Below are positions 22,390 to 31,955 of a stretch of 64,000 nucleotides of DNA, in pieces. The stretch is from Pyronema omphalodes (taxonomy: Eukaryota > Ascomycota > Pezizomycetes > Pezizales > Pyronemataceae), in NCBI GenBank assembly GCA_024516155.1, contig JAJJXM010000025.1, forward strand, positions 706,184 through 770,183. Direction: 5' to 3'. How positions within the stretch are numbered: position 1 is the stretch's first letter; each line of letters begins with the position of its first letter. The position numbers and the translations under genes were made by a program. The notes under the pieces are model-generated. The model was not told where the DNA came from. It saw nothing but the letters and a program-made list of their open reading frames with translations, and did not search any database.

Positions 22390-23727
22390 ACTTATTGACG
22401 GCGGACACTGGCAGCAAATTGTGAACGCCGCCGCCATGACCCAGTTCCCTGACGGCCATGAACCGCTCACCTTTACCAAACAACTCGCACAATCCATCTT
22501 AGACGCTCAGGACCACCCCACGGGTTATCTCTTAAACGACCTCGCGGAAACCCCCGGCTCCCGTAACAGCACTCGGGTATCCAGCCCTGTCGCCTCCCGC
22601 GCTCCGGAAGCTCCCACCCCTGCCCCCATTCCCCCTGTCGTGATCCAGACTGGCTCCGTCCAGGTCTACCCGAACGGCCCAGAACCAGCACCACGAGCCG
22701 CCGCACCCTCTACCACAGCCGCAGCCGCAGCCCCCGCCCCCGCGATAATCGCACCAATCCCAAGACCCCCCCCCCCCGAGACCCCGAGATCCTCCTAACC
22801 CCGGAGGAACAAGCCGATACAAATGAAATCCACTACTACGAGAAAGAGCTCACCCGCCAGCGTGAACTCATCAACGCGCTACTCGCCTCCCCCGGCATCC
22901 GCGTGACCGGAGACAAAATCTCGGATCCGCCAACCTTTGACGGGTCCAACAGGGAGGACCTCCGCCGCTTTGTCTCCTTGCTTCGCATCAAGTTAGTGAG
23001 CGACGAACTACGTTTCCCGACCCCCCATAAACGGATTTCTTACGCCATGGGCCGCCTCCGCGGACGCGCCCTGGATCAGATTCTTCCTTATATCAAGGAA
23101 AATGGCAACCGCTGGGCTCTCAACGACGTCGAGGACGTCATTAAAATTTTACAGCGTACCTTTGGAGACCCGGACGAGCGCGCAACGGCTCGTTTCAAAC
23201 TACAAAATCTCCGACAAAACAACCGCGAATTTTCGGACTACTATGCAGAGTTCTCCCGCCTAGTCGCAGAGTTAGGCTGGGACGAAGCCGCCACCATGGA
23301 TGCCCTGCGTAACGGCCTGTCCCTTGAGCTGCACGAGAAGTTGGTTGGTGCCCCGCCCACCACCACGATGCACGAATTCGTCGAACAGTGCCAAAAATTG
23401 GACTCCCAATTAAGAGCACTTGAAAACCTCCGCAAGCTGCGTGCCAACCGCGGCCAAGTTAAAACCACTACCACCGCCACCCCCGCCACCAGTCGCCCCA
23501 CCCCCGCTACCCAAGCCACCACCGCCTCCTCCAGCAAGCAAACCCCGGCCCAGGGACCCCGTCAGAAACTGTCGGCACAGGAGCGCGCGACCCGCCTATC
23601 AGAAGGACGTTGCCTCTACTGCGGTGGCCTCGGCCACATGGCTGCGTCGTGCCCCGCCAAGACGAATGTTCAAGTGGCGAGCGTGGAATTAGTGGATGCT
23701 GAAGAAGAAGTGTCGGGAAAAGAATAA
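22379..23727 (+). pseudogene. gag: gag of A1 (frame change at poly-C)
   Basis: Capsid/nucleocapsid polyprotein. It starts MHIKLIDGGHWQQIV and has a Pro/Ala-rich linker, a retrotransposon Gag domain (FDGSNREDLRRFVSLLRIKL; FSDYYAEFSRLVAELGWDEA) and a CCHC knuckle CLYCGGLGHMAASC near the end. The first frame runs 22379-22798 and the rest is in another frame to 23727. The change lies at a run of 12 C at about 22766-22777, where the in-frame A3 copy has 16 C. It is a true homopolymer lesion, a sequencing artefact, or possibly slippage. The gag stop TAA is at 23725-23727. Confidence 0.85.
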
Positions 23728-23755
23728 ACCAGCTGCAAGAAGATGGCTCTGCCGC
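23715..23755 (+). promoter_or_regulatory. -1 ribosomal frameshift signal, A1 gag-pol
   Basis: The slippery heptamer G GGA AAA (23715-23721) is in gag phase, followed by a 6-nt spacer GAATAA that includes the gag stop, then a hairpin with arms ACCAGC (23728-23733) and GCTGGT (about 23754-23759). A -1 slip joins ...SGK to RINQLQEDG and opens pol. The same layout occurs in A3 and in family B. Confidence 0.75.
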
Positions 23756-26700
23756 TGGTGGGAATATTATTGCTGATACATTGCTATCATCGGGCGCAAG
23801 TTTTACTGGAAAGTTAGAATGCAAACACCTTGTCCTCTCCTGTTCCTTGTTTTCCAATAACCGCTCCGTGAAAACAGTAGCGCTCGTTGACTGCCGCGCC
23901 ACTGGTATCGCCTTTGTTGACCGCAATTTCGCCCGCCATCACAAACTCCCCCTAACCCCCCTATCCACCGCCCGAACGGTCGAAGTTATCGACGGCCGCC
24001 CCATATCCTCAGGAAAGATAACACACCTCGCCCAAGTAGAGTGTACCATCAACGGTCACTCGGAAACCCTTCCTATGTTTGTCACCAAGCTGGGTCACTA
24101 CCCGGTGGTGTTGGGTATCCCCTGGTTGAAGAAACACGATGTAACAATAAGCTTCAGTTCCAACACTGTAAGCTTCGACTCCCAATACTGCCTAAGGAAC
24201 TGCACCCCGTTGCCTGTAAGCACAACCGGTGTCGAGGTCCTGGACTCGAGGCCCCCTCCCGCTGTCCACGAGCCCGACACAAACCCCTTGCCGGAGTTGG
24301 AAGACTCGGTCCCCGACCCCCCGGACGAACCCCCAATAGAGATCTCAAGTCTAAACATCTCCGACTTCAAGGAAATGGTAGAAGACGAAAGCCTGACAGT
24401 GTTCTCGCTATCGTTGGACGAGATCACCGTCGCCCTACAAGACAAGCCCCCCCTCACGGACGACGAACTGAAAGACATGATCCCCGAAGAGTATCATGAC
24501 TACCACGATTTATTCAAGGAGGTCAACGCGAAGGAACTCCCCCCGCACCGACCCTACGACCACAAGATCCCACTGAAAGAGGGATTCGTCCCCCCCTTTG
24601 GCCCGCTATACTCGCTCTCACGCAACGAGTTGCAGACGCTGAAAACGTGGCTCGATGAGAATTTGGAGAAAGGATTCATACAACGCTCCCAATCACCAGC
24701 CGCCTCGCCGATATTATTCGTGAAAAAATCAGACGGATCCCTACGCCTGTGTGTCGACTACCGGAGACTGAATGAAGGTACCGAGAAGAACCGGTACCCG
24801 CTGCCATTGATACAGGAAACGATGATGAATCTTTCCAAGGCTCAATACTTTACGACCCTTGATGTCCGCAGCGCTTATAACCTTATCAGAATGGCAGAGG
24901 GCGAAGAATGGAAGACGGCCTTCCGCACACGGTACGGCCTGTTTGAATCGAAAGTGATGCCCTTTGGGCTCACCAACGCGCCTGCCGATTTCCAGGCATT
25001 TATAAATGATGTCCTGAGACCATACCTAGACCAGTTTTGTACGGCATACTTGGATGATATCCTCGTATTCTCCGAAACAAAGTCCGATCACACCGCACAC
25101 GTCCGAAAGATCTTGGAACGACTCAAACAAGAAAAACTGCACTTGAAGCCAGAGAAGTGTAAGTTTGCTAAGGCAGAAGTACAGTACCTGGGCTACAACA
25201 TCGGCCGCGACGGCGCGCGCATGATGGATTCCAAAGTAGCCACAGTGAGAGATTGGAAGGAACCAACCAATTTGAAACAGGTTCAAGAGTTCCTAGGCTT
25301 CGCGAATTTCTACCGAAGATTTATCAAAGACTACTCCAAAGTGGTCTCCCCGCTGACGGCTCTGACCAAAAAGAAAGATGGTAAAGCAATCCCCTTTATC
25401 TGGGGTAAAGATCAGCAGAGCGCCTTCGACCGACTGAAGGACGCATTTACATCAGCACCTATTCTCAAGCACTTCGACTACGAGAAACCGATTGTGGTAG
25501 AAACAGACGCATCTGACTATGTGTCTGCTGGAGTCTTATCACAATACGACGACGATAACGTGTTACACCCCGTCGCATTTTATTCCAAGAAGCATTCCCC
25601 GGCAGAATGCAACTACGAAATCTACGACAAAGAACTACTGGCAATAGTTCGTTGTTTCGAGGAATGGCGTCCCCACTTAGAGGGCTCCGCCTTCCCTATA
25701 AAGGTATTGACGGATCACAAGAATCTCGAATACTTTATGACGACAAAGCTGCTGAACAGACGACAAGCACGCTGGTCCGAGTTCCTGTCTCGGTTTAACT
25801 TTGTGATCACCTATCGACCGGGAACGTTGGGAGGAAAACCGGACGCCCTGACAAGAAGAGCCGCCGACCTCCCGGAAGAGGGAGACGAACGCATACTGGC
25901 GAACCAGCAAGCTGTTCTGAAGCCACAGAACTTTCAGTTATGCATGACCCCGCCCATGAAACTCGCACCTTCCGAAGTAGACCTCCTGTTCACAGAGGGC
26001 TACAAGACAGATTCATTCCCCAACCGAGTGTTGGGAATGCTGGAAGAGGGCACACAAATCTGTAAGGACATATCGCTCGCCGATTGCTCCGTGTTGGAAA
26101 ACAGATTGTACTACCGAGATTGCCTCTATGTCCCCGCGCTGGATAAACTACGATTGAAACTACTGCAAGATCACCACGACCCCCCCACTATGGGACACCC
26201 GGGCCGTGCGAAGACTTTCGAACTCCTCGCCAGGAATTATTACTGGCCCTCGATGAGAAAAGATGTGGACCAGTTCGTCCGAAATTGCCACACCTGTAAA
26301 AGAACAAAGGCTACCCGCCACGCACCCTATGGGACCCTGAAGCCCCTACCGGTTCCGCACCACCCTTGGCAGAATATATCGGTGGATTTTGTTACTGGAC
26401 TACCGACATCAGAAGGCTTCGACGCAATATGTGCGATCGTTTGCCGACTAACGAAACAGCGGCACTTAGTGCCCTGTCATTCCACGATAGACGCAGAAGG
26501 CTTCGCGCAACTCTTCCTGGAAAACGTATTCAAACTACACGGCCTGCCAGACACAGTAGTGTCCGACCGCGGTCCGCAATTTGTGGCCCATTTCTGGAAA
26601 CACTTGGCAAATTGCATGGGTATCGAAATTGCCACGAGTACGGCCTTTCATCCCCAAACCGACGGCCAAACAGAGAGAATTAACGCGGTTACGGAGCAAT

Positions 26701-27449
26701 ATCTCCGCGCGTACGTCTGTTATTTACAAGACGATTGGAAGAAATTTTTACCACTGGCAGAATTTGCTGCAAATAACCAAGTATCGGATACAACGTCGCT
26801 GTCTCCGTTCTACGCTATATATGGTCGACACCCCAAGTGCTCTTTCGAACTGGAAATCAGGACCGACAATCCTGAAGAAGTGAAAGCGAACGAGGTAGCG
26901 GAAAGGATGTCACACATCCATGACGTCTTACGTTCGGAAATGAAATACGCCCAAGCCCGCCACATAGAAGCCGCCGACAACTCCCGACTCCCCGCGCCGG
27001 TCTTCAAACCAGGAGACCTGGTATGGCTGGACGCCCGCAACCTAAGCACCCGCCGCCCCTCAAAGAAACTAGAAAACAAACACCTAGGCCCCTTCACCGT
27101 GTTACGGCCTATTGGATCCCACGCCTATGAATTGGATATACCGGAGACCATGAAACACCACAGGACCTTCCCTGTGTCCCTACTAAACCCAGCCCCTTCG
27201 GACCCCCTCCCTGGCCAGATTATTCCACCGCCCCTACCGGTAGTAGTAGACGGCGCAGAAGAATGGTTCGTGGATGAAATCCTGGATAGCCGTTGGTCAA
27301 GAGGAAACCTGCAGTACCTCGTCAAGTGGACCGGCCATGACTCTCCAACCTGGGAACCGGAAACGAACCTATCCGAAACTGAGGCCGCTGAGAGATTTCA
27401 CCAGTTATACCCAGACAAACCTTCTCCTCTCGTAGGAACTCGAGCCTAA
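23721..27449 (+). CDS. pol: pol polyprotein of A1: protease, RT, RNase H, integrase, chromodomain
   Basis: About 1242 residues from the -1 frameshift point to TAA at 27447-27449, uninterrupted. In order: aspartic protease region (ALVDCRATGIAFVD; the other A copies read DCGATG), reverse transcriptase ([22 protein letters not shown], catalytic AYLDDILVF near 25047), RNase H (VETDASDYVSAGVLSQ), integrase zinc finger HHCC (HHDPPTMGHPGRAK ... CHTCKRTK), DDE core (SVDFVTGLP, VVSDRGPQF, HPQTDGQTERIN) and a C-terminal chromodomain (WFVDEILDSRWSRG; YLVKWTGHDSPTWEP). The chromodomain marks it as a chromovirus and would steer integration to particular chromatin. The Gly-to-Arg change next to the catalytic Asp probably cripples the protease. 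Confidence 0.95.
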   Translation, partial: RINQLQEDGSAAGGNIIADTLLSSGASFTGKLECKHLVLSCSLFSNNRSVKTVALVDCRATGIAFVDRNFARHHKLPLTPLSTARTVEVIDGRPISSGKITHLAQVECTINGHSETLPMFVTKLGHYPVVLGIPWLKKHDVTISFSSNTVSFDSQYCLRNCTPLPVSTTGVEVLDSRPPPAVHEPDTNPLPELEDSVPDPPDEPPIEISSLNISDFKEMVEDESLTVFSLSLDEITVALQDKPPLTDDELKDMIPEEYHDYHDLFKEVNAKELPPHRPYDHKIPLKEGFVPPFGPLYSLSRNELQTLKTWLDENLEKGFIQRSQSPAASPILFVKKSDGSLRLCVDYRRLNEGTEKNRYPLPLIQETMMNLSKAQYFTTLDVRSAYNLIRMAEGEEWKTAFRTRYGLFESKVMPFGLTNAPADFQAFINDVLRPYLDQFCTAYLDDILVFSETKSDHTAHVRKILERLKQEKLHLKPEKCKFAKAEVQYLGYNIGRDGARMMDSKVATVRDWKEPTNLKQVQEFLGFANFYRRFIKDYSKVVSPLTALTKKKDGKAIPFIWGKDQQSAFDRLKDAFTSAPILKHFDYEKPIVVETDASDYVSAGVLSQYDDDNVLHPVAFYSKKHSPAECNYEIYDKELLAIVRCFEEWRPHLEGSAFPIKVLTDHKNLEYFMTTKLLNRRQARWSEFLSRFNFVITYRPGTLGGKPDALTRRAADLPEEGDERILANQQAVLKPQNFQLCMTPPMKLAPSEVDLLFTEGYKTDSFPNRVLGMLEEGTQICKDISLADCSVLENRLYYRDCLYVPALDKLRLKLLQDHHDPPTMGHPGRAKTFELLARNYYWPSMRKDVDQFVRNCHTCKRTKATRHAPYGTLKPLPVPHHPWQNISVDFVTGLPTSEGFDAICAIVCRLTKQRHLVPCHSTIDAEGFAQLFLENVFKLHGLPDTVVSDRGPQFVAHFWKHLANCMGIEIATSTAFHPQTDGQTERINAVTEQYLRAYVCYLQDDWKKFLPLAEFAANNQVSDTTSLSPFYAIYGRHPKCSFELEIRTDNPEEVKANEVAERMSHIHDVLRSEMKYAQARHIEAADNSRLPAPVFKPGDLVWLDARNLSTRRPSKKLENKHLGPFTVLRPIGSHAYELDIPETMKHHRTFPVSLLNPAPSDPLPGQIIPPPLPVVVDGAEEWFVDEILDSRWSRGNLQYLVKWTGHDSPTWEPETNLSETEAAERFHQLYPDKPSPLVGTRA

Positions 27450-27460
27450 CGGGGGGGTAC

Positions 27461-27994
27461 TGTCACGGCACACGGCTGACGAGCCGTTGTGTTGCGTCAT
27501 CATGTTGTCGTGGTTGTTGATTGACATCGTGCCGTTGTCTTGCCGTGTTGTGTTGCGTTGCCGTTGTGTTGTTGTGTTGTTGTGTGTGCCGTGCCATTGT
27601 GACTGAGAGACTGATTGATGATGGATGACGTACCACGAGCTGGAGAGCTGTGGCGTCGCAGGTGAATCGATGGAGAACGGAAGCTCATGTAGCGATGATT
27701 GTATGACGGCCCAGCAAGAGTGCTGGCCGCCCCTTTGTACATAAGGAGGCTTGCCTCCCCGTTGTTGAGATTCTCCATCGAACGTCTTGTGTCTTCTCCC
27801 TGCTCCTAATATAAGATTCCTTCTCCTAAGTCCTACGTCACTCTTGTCCTTGTCCCTGTCCCTGTTTAGTGTGCCGTACGTCTGACGAGCACTTCGGTCC
27901 TTGTCCTGCCGTTCCCCGTCCCGGAACCTGCCTAGCCCCTTTTGCCGGTAGTGTTCAGTGTGTCCCTTGAACGTCCGTTCTCGGTTCCCTGACA
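27461..27994 (+). repeat. 3' LTR of A1 (534 bp)
   Basis: Same length as the 5' LTR. I count two substitutions (CTTCTCCCTG for CTTCTCCTTG, and GCCGTACGTC for GCCGTCCGTC). A purine-rich stretch AACGGGGGGGTAC immediately precedes it, as expected for a polypurine tract. Confidence 0.93.
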
Positions 27995-29361
27995 GTCTGG
28001 GTAAGGGAGGAACTCACATCGTTGTTGGAAGAGCGGGCAAGGAAAATTCGGCTCACCGCACGGTCGAAGCGGTGGTGGTGCGCGGAGATTTGGGAGGCTT
28101 GCACGGAGTATGGGAGGACCCGCAGGCCGGTCAAGCAAGGTCGCGCGTCGGTGGAGGAAGAACACCAGCTGCGAAACGCGTACCATTCGCTGCAGCGACA
28201 GAAAAAACGCAGGTGCTGGGGGGACTTCCTGTCGATAGCCAACGCAGACGCTGTCTGGGCGGCGCAGAGAATGACAAAACCGTGAGCGGCGACGGTGGTC
28301 AGCCCGCTCGAGAACGAAGAGAGTCAACGCGCGGAGGATGATCAGGATAAGCGAAGGATGCTTGCGGAGGTATCCTTTCCCCCTCGTAACCCCTTCTCGG
28401 AGTTGCCACCCCCCCCAGGGCCTCCTGGAAACCTGTGGCGGTCAGTGTTGTTGGAGTCTGTCACCTCTGCTCTATCTAGGCAGAGCAACAAGAAGGCCCC
28501 AGGCGCAGATGCGCTGCGTGTCCCCATTGTGAAAGCCCTGCTCTCGTGGGATCCAGAACGTGTCATTCAGTGGTCGAACACTGTCTGCGCCTGGGGTATC
28601 ACCCCCGCGACTGGAAAATCGCAAAGGGAGTGTGCATCCCGAAGCCGGGAAAGCCGAGCTATTCGCGTGCTAAAAGCTTCCGGATAATCTCCCTGCTCAG
28701 CTACTTCGGCAAGCTGGTGGAAAAAGTGGTAGCGGTGCTCCTCGCGCAAGAGTACGAGCGCACGGGGATTCTGCACGATGGGCAGTTCGGGGGGAGAACG
28801 AACAGGTCAGCGGCGGACGCGGCGGCGGTGTTGGTAGGGTTCATCGAGACTGCCTGGGAGGAAAAATTGTCAGCCAGCGCTCTTTTGATGGACGTCAAGG
28901 GCACTTTCCCTACCGTCAACAGGGTTTGTTTAACCAACAAGCTGCGCAGGGCAGCCTTCGACGAAGGGCTTATCCGCTGGATCACCAGCTGCATGAGAGG
29001 TAGGAGAGTCGAAATTTTCCTCGCCGGGGAAGCTGGCGATCCAATAGACACCGACACTGGGCTGCCCCAAGGCTCCCCTGTGTCCCCGATATTATTTTTG
29101 CTGTACATAGCGGATCTGGCGCGGATGGTTGAAGCGGAGGTCGGGGGAACGCTGGGACTGTCTTTCGTCGATGACGTCACGTGGCTCGTGAAGGGCGCGT
29201 CAGCGACTGACGTCACCACCAAGTTAGACCGATGCGCGTCCCTCTGCCTCGCGTGGAGTGAAGCGAAGGCAGTGGTCTTCGAATCGGAGAAGACGGAAGC
29301 AATCCTTTTCTCTCGGAGACGCTCCCCCCCGAACCCCGACTCCCTCACGGTGACGGTGGGG
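27995..29361 (+). pseudogene. LINE ORF2, part 2: reverse transcriptase
   Basis: Continuation of ORF2 after A1 (27995-27999 is the duplicated GTCTG). The linker is followed by RT motifs NKKAPGADALRVPIVK, LMDVKGTFPTVNR (motif A Asp), GLPQGSPVSPILFLLY (motif B) and FVDDVTWL (motif C, catalytic DD). There are two lesions: TGA at 28283-28285 (KP*AATVV) and a 1-nt frameshift near 28575-28590, just before LGYHPRDWKIAKG. The fragment ends at the A2-site LTR, after SLTVTVG. Confidence 0.88.
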
Positions 29362-29892
29362 TGTCACGGCACACGGCTGACGAGCCGTTGTGTTGTTACG
29401 TCACCATTGTGTTGTCGTGGTTGTTGTCGACGTCGTGCCGTTGTCTTGCCGTGTTGTGTTGTGTTGTCGTTGTGTTGTTGTGTGTGCCCTGCTGTTGTTG
29501 TTGATGGGCTGACTGATGATGGATGACGTAGCATGAGCTGGAGAGCTGTGGCGTCGCGGGTGAAATGATGGAGAACGGAAGCTGTCATGTAGCGATGTTG
29601 GATGACGGCCCAGCAAGAGTGCTGGCCGCCCCTTTGTACATAAGGAGGCTTGCCTCCCCGTCGTTGAGTTCTCCATCGAACATCTTGTGTCTTTCTCTCG
29701 TCCTTAATAAAGACTTCTCCTTTCAGTCCCACGTCATTCTTGTCCTTGTCCCTGTCCCTGTTTCGTGTGCCGTCCGTCTGCCGTGCACTTCGGTCCTTGT
29801 CCTTCCGTTCCCACATCCCGGAACCCGCCTAGTCTCCCCCTGCCGGTAGTGTTCAGTGTGTTCTTCGAACGTCCGTTCCTAGTTCCCTGACA
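29362..29892 (+). mobile_element. LTR of family A (A2 subtype) standing alone in LINE ORF2
   Basis: 531 bp, TGTCACGG...CTGACA, flanked by TGGGG at 29357-29361 and 29893-29897. It shares diagnostic variants (CTGCCGTGCACT; CCCACATCCCGGAACCC) with the LTR at 35690-36218 rather than with A1 or A3, so both derive from one A2 insertion. It carries AATAAA (near 29706). By itself it looks like a solo LTR. Confidence 0.9.
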
Positions 29893-31082
29893 TGGGGCCC
29901 CACTCCATTCGGTACTCCGAAACCGCTGTTCGGTGGTTAGGATACTGGCTGGACGCCAAACTCACCTTTAACCAGCACCGACAGAAGTGGTTCTCCCGGG
30001 CCTCGCAACCACAGGCACAAATCGCACGCTTGTGCAAGAAATACGGGCTCCCCGCGGGCAGCACCGCTAATGTTCAGCGAGCTGTGGTGCAATCCGTTGC
30101 TACCTACCGCATTGAAATCAACGCCGCCCGCCGACTCCCCTCCCGAGACGCCGGCCATCTGTCCTGCCTCCATCTCATCCTCAACAAGCAGGCACGGGCC
30201 ATCACCGGCTGCTTCCGTACAACCCCGCTCGGCTTTCTGGCAGCAGAAAGCCCGACGAGACTGGCAGAATCCCTTGTGCGGTGACGGGAAGCCCGCTTTA
30301 GAGCGCGACTTCTCACCCGCCCAGGCCCCCCCGCCTCCAACCCCCCGTCTCCGACCGCCGATATCGTCCGGCAACTGACGCAGCGCGCAACGACCTGTTC
30401 GGGCTTCCACCACGTCGGAAAATGTTTCCCCCCCTCTCCGCCAGCAGTGCCCTGGCACTGTCATCATCGCATCTAGGAACGAAGCAACCGAGTGCGCCCA
30501 ACAGTGGAGAAACCTTGGCTCCGCCTGCGTCTGGACTGGTGGGTCTCGCATGGAAGACCTCGCTGGTTCCGGCTTTGTTCGCTATGTGCGGGGGGTCCTC
30601 ACTTCCTCCTCCTTCGGCGTGGGACGTCATGCAGAAGTTTATGACGCCGAGATTCATGCCATGCTGATGGCCCTGCGAGACTACTGGGATAATTATCACT
30701 ACTCCGTAGCTCGCCCCCCCCCCCGCTCCTCACAATTTTTTCAGATGCACAAGCTGCGCTGCAGCGACTGCTCTCTGACGTGCCTGGCCCGGGCCAGATC
30801 TTGCAGCACTTGATCGCGACGGAAGTCGCAAAACTCCGCGCCTTCACCGGCATTGAGGGGGTCTTCCGGTGGGTGCCCGGCCACACCGACATCCTGGAAA
30901 ACGAAGCCGCGGACGCGGCAGCAAAACAAGGCACAGGTCACCGATGCTTAGCCCCCCCCCTCCGAGGGTGTGCAAACCCCGTCTGCTCCCCCCTCCCTTG
31001 GACATCGCTGGCGCATGTCAATCGCGCAGCGACGGAGATTCCCAAGGCGATTGCAGCAAAGTGGGTACGCCAGCGTACCGAC
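29893..31082 (+). pseudogene. Duplicated LINE ORF2 segment (thumb and RNase H), first copy
   Basis: Continues ORF2 as GPHSIRYSETAVRWLGYWLD and includes RNase H motifs (AEVYDAEIHAML; PGHTDILENEAADAAAKQG). It is nearly the same sequence as 36219-37408. Lesions include TGA at 30282-30284 and homopolymer frameshifts, including the poly-C near 30715-30725. It ends abruptly after the GAC codon of RQRTD at 31082, where family-A gag begins after one filler base. Confidence 0.85.
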
Positions 31083-31955
31083 AGCCAGCGTGAACTCATC
31101 AACGCGCTACTCGCCTCCCCTGGCATCCGCGTTACCGGAGATAAAATTTCGGATCCACCACCCTTCGATGGGTCCAACAGGGAGGACCTCCGCCGTTTTG
31201 TCTCCTTGCTTCGTATTATATTGGTGAGCGACGAATTACGCTTCCCAACCACTCACAAGCGGATCTCTTATGCCATGGGCCACCTCCGCGGACGCGCCTT
31301 GGATCAGATCCTTCCTTATATCAAGGATAATGGCAACCGCTGGGCCCTCTCCGACGTCGAGGACGTCATTAAGATCCTGCAGCGTACCTTTGGAGACCCG
31401 GACGAGCGCGCAACGGCTCGTTTCAAACTACAAAATCTCCGACAAAACAACCGCGAGTTTTCAGATTATTATGCAGAGTTTTCCCGCCTGGTCGCAGAAT
31501 TGGGCTGGGATGAAGCCGCTACCATGGATGCTCTGCTGAACGGCCTACCCCTCGAGTTGCACGAAAAGTTGGTTGGCGCCCCTTCCACCGCTACGATGCA
31601 CGAATTTGTTGAACAGTGCCAAAAATTGGACTCCCAATTGAGAGCACTTGAGAATCTCCGCAAGCTACGTACCAACCGCGGCCAAGTTAAACCCACTACC
31701 GCCGCCACCCCCGCCCCCAGTCGCCCCACCCCCGCTACCCAAGGCACCACCGCCTCCCCCAGCAAGCAAACCCCTGCCCAGGGACCCCGTCAGAAACTGT
31801 CGGCACAGGAACGCGCGACCCGCCTGTCAGAAGGACGTTGCCTCTACTGCGGTGGCCTCGGCCACATGACTGCTTCGTGCCCCGCCAAGACGAATGTTAA
31901 AGTGGCGAGTGTGGAATTATTGGATAGTGAAGAAGAGGTGTCAGGAAAAGACTAA
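31083..31955 (+). pseudogene. gag: gag fragment of A2, fused in frame to LINE ORF2
   Basis: The Gag domain from DPPPFDGSNREDLRRF to the knuckle CLYCGGLGHMTASC and the stop TAA at 31953-31955. The preceding LINE RNase H reading frame runs straight into it at 31082/31083, making a chance in-frame chimera. The frameshift heptamer is mutated to AGGAAAA (31943-31949), so Gag-Pol synthesis would be impaired even if expressed. Confidence 0.85.

Larger units (their letters stand above)
21578..27994 (+). mobile_element. Ty3/gypsy chromovirus A1, nearly intact
   Basis: 6417 bp, 5' LTR - ORF0 - gag - pol - 3' LTR, flanked by GTCTG at 21573-21577 and 27995-27999. I count two differences between its two 534-bp LTRs, making it a recent insertion. 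Pol is one open frame with every domain present. The visible defects are a frame change at a poly-C tract in gag and a Gly-to-Arg change in the protease active-site loop. Inserted into LINE ORF2. Confidence 0.95.
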
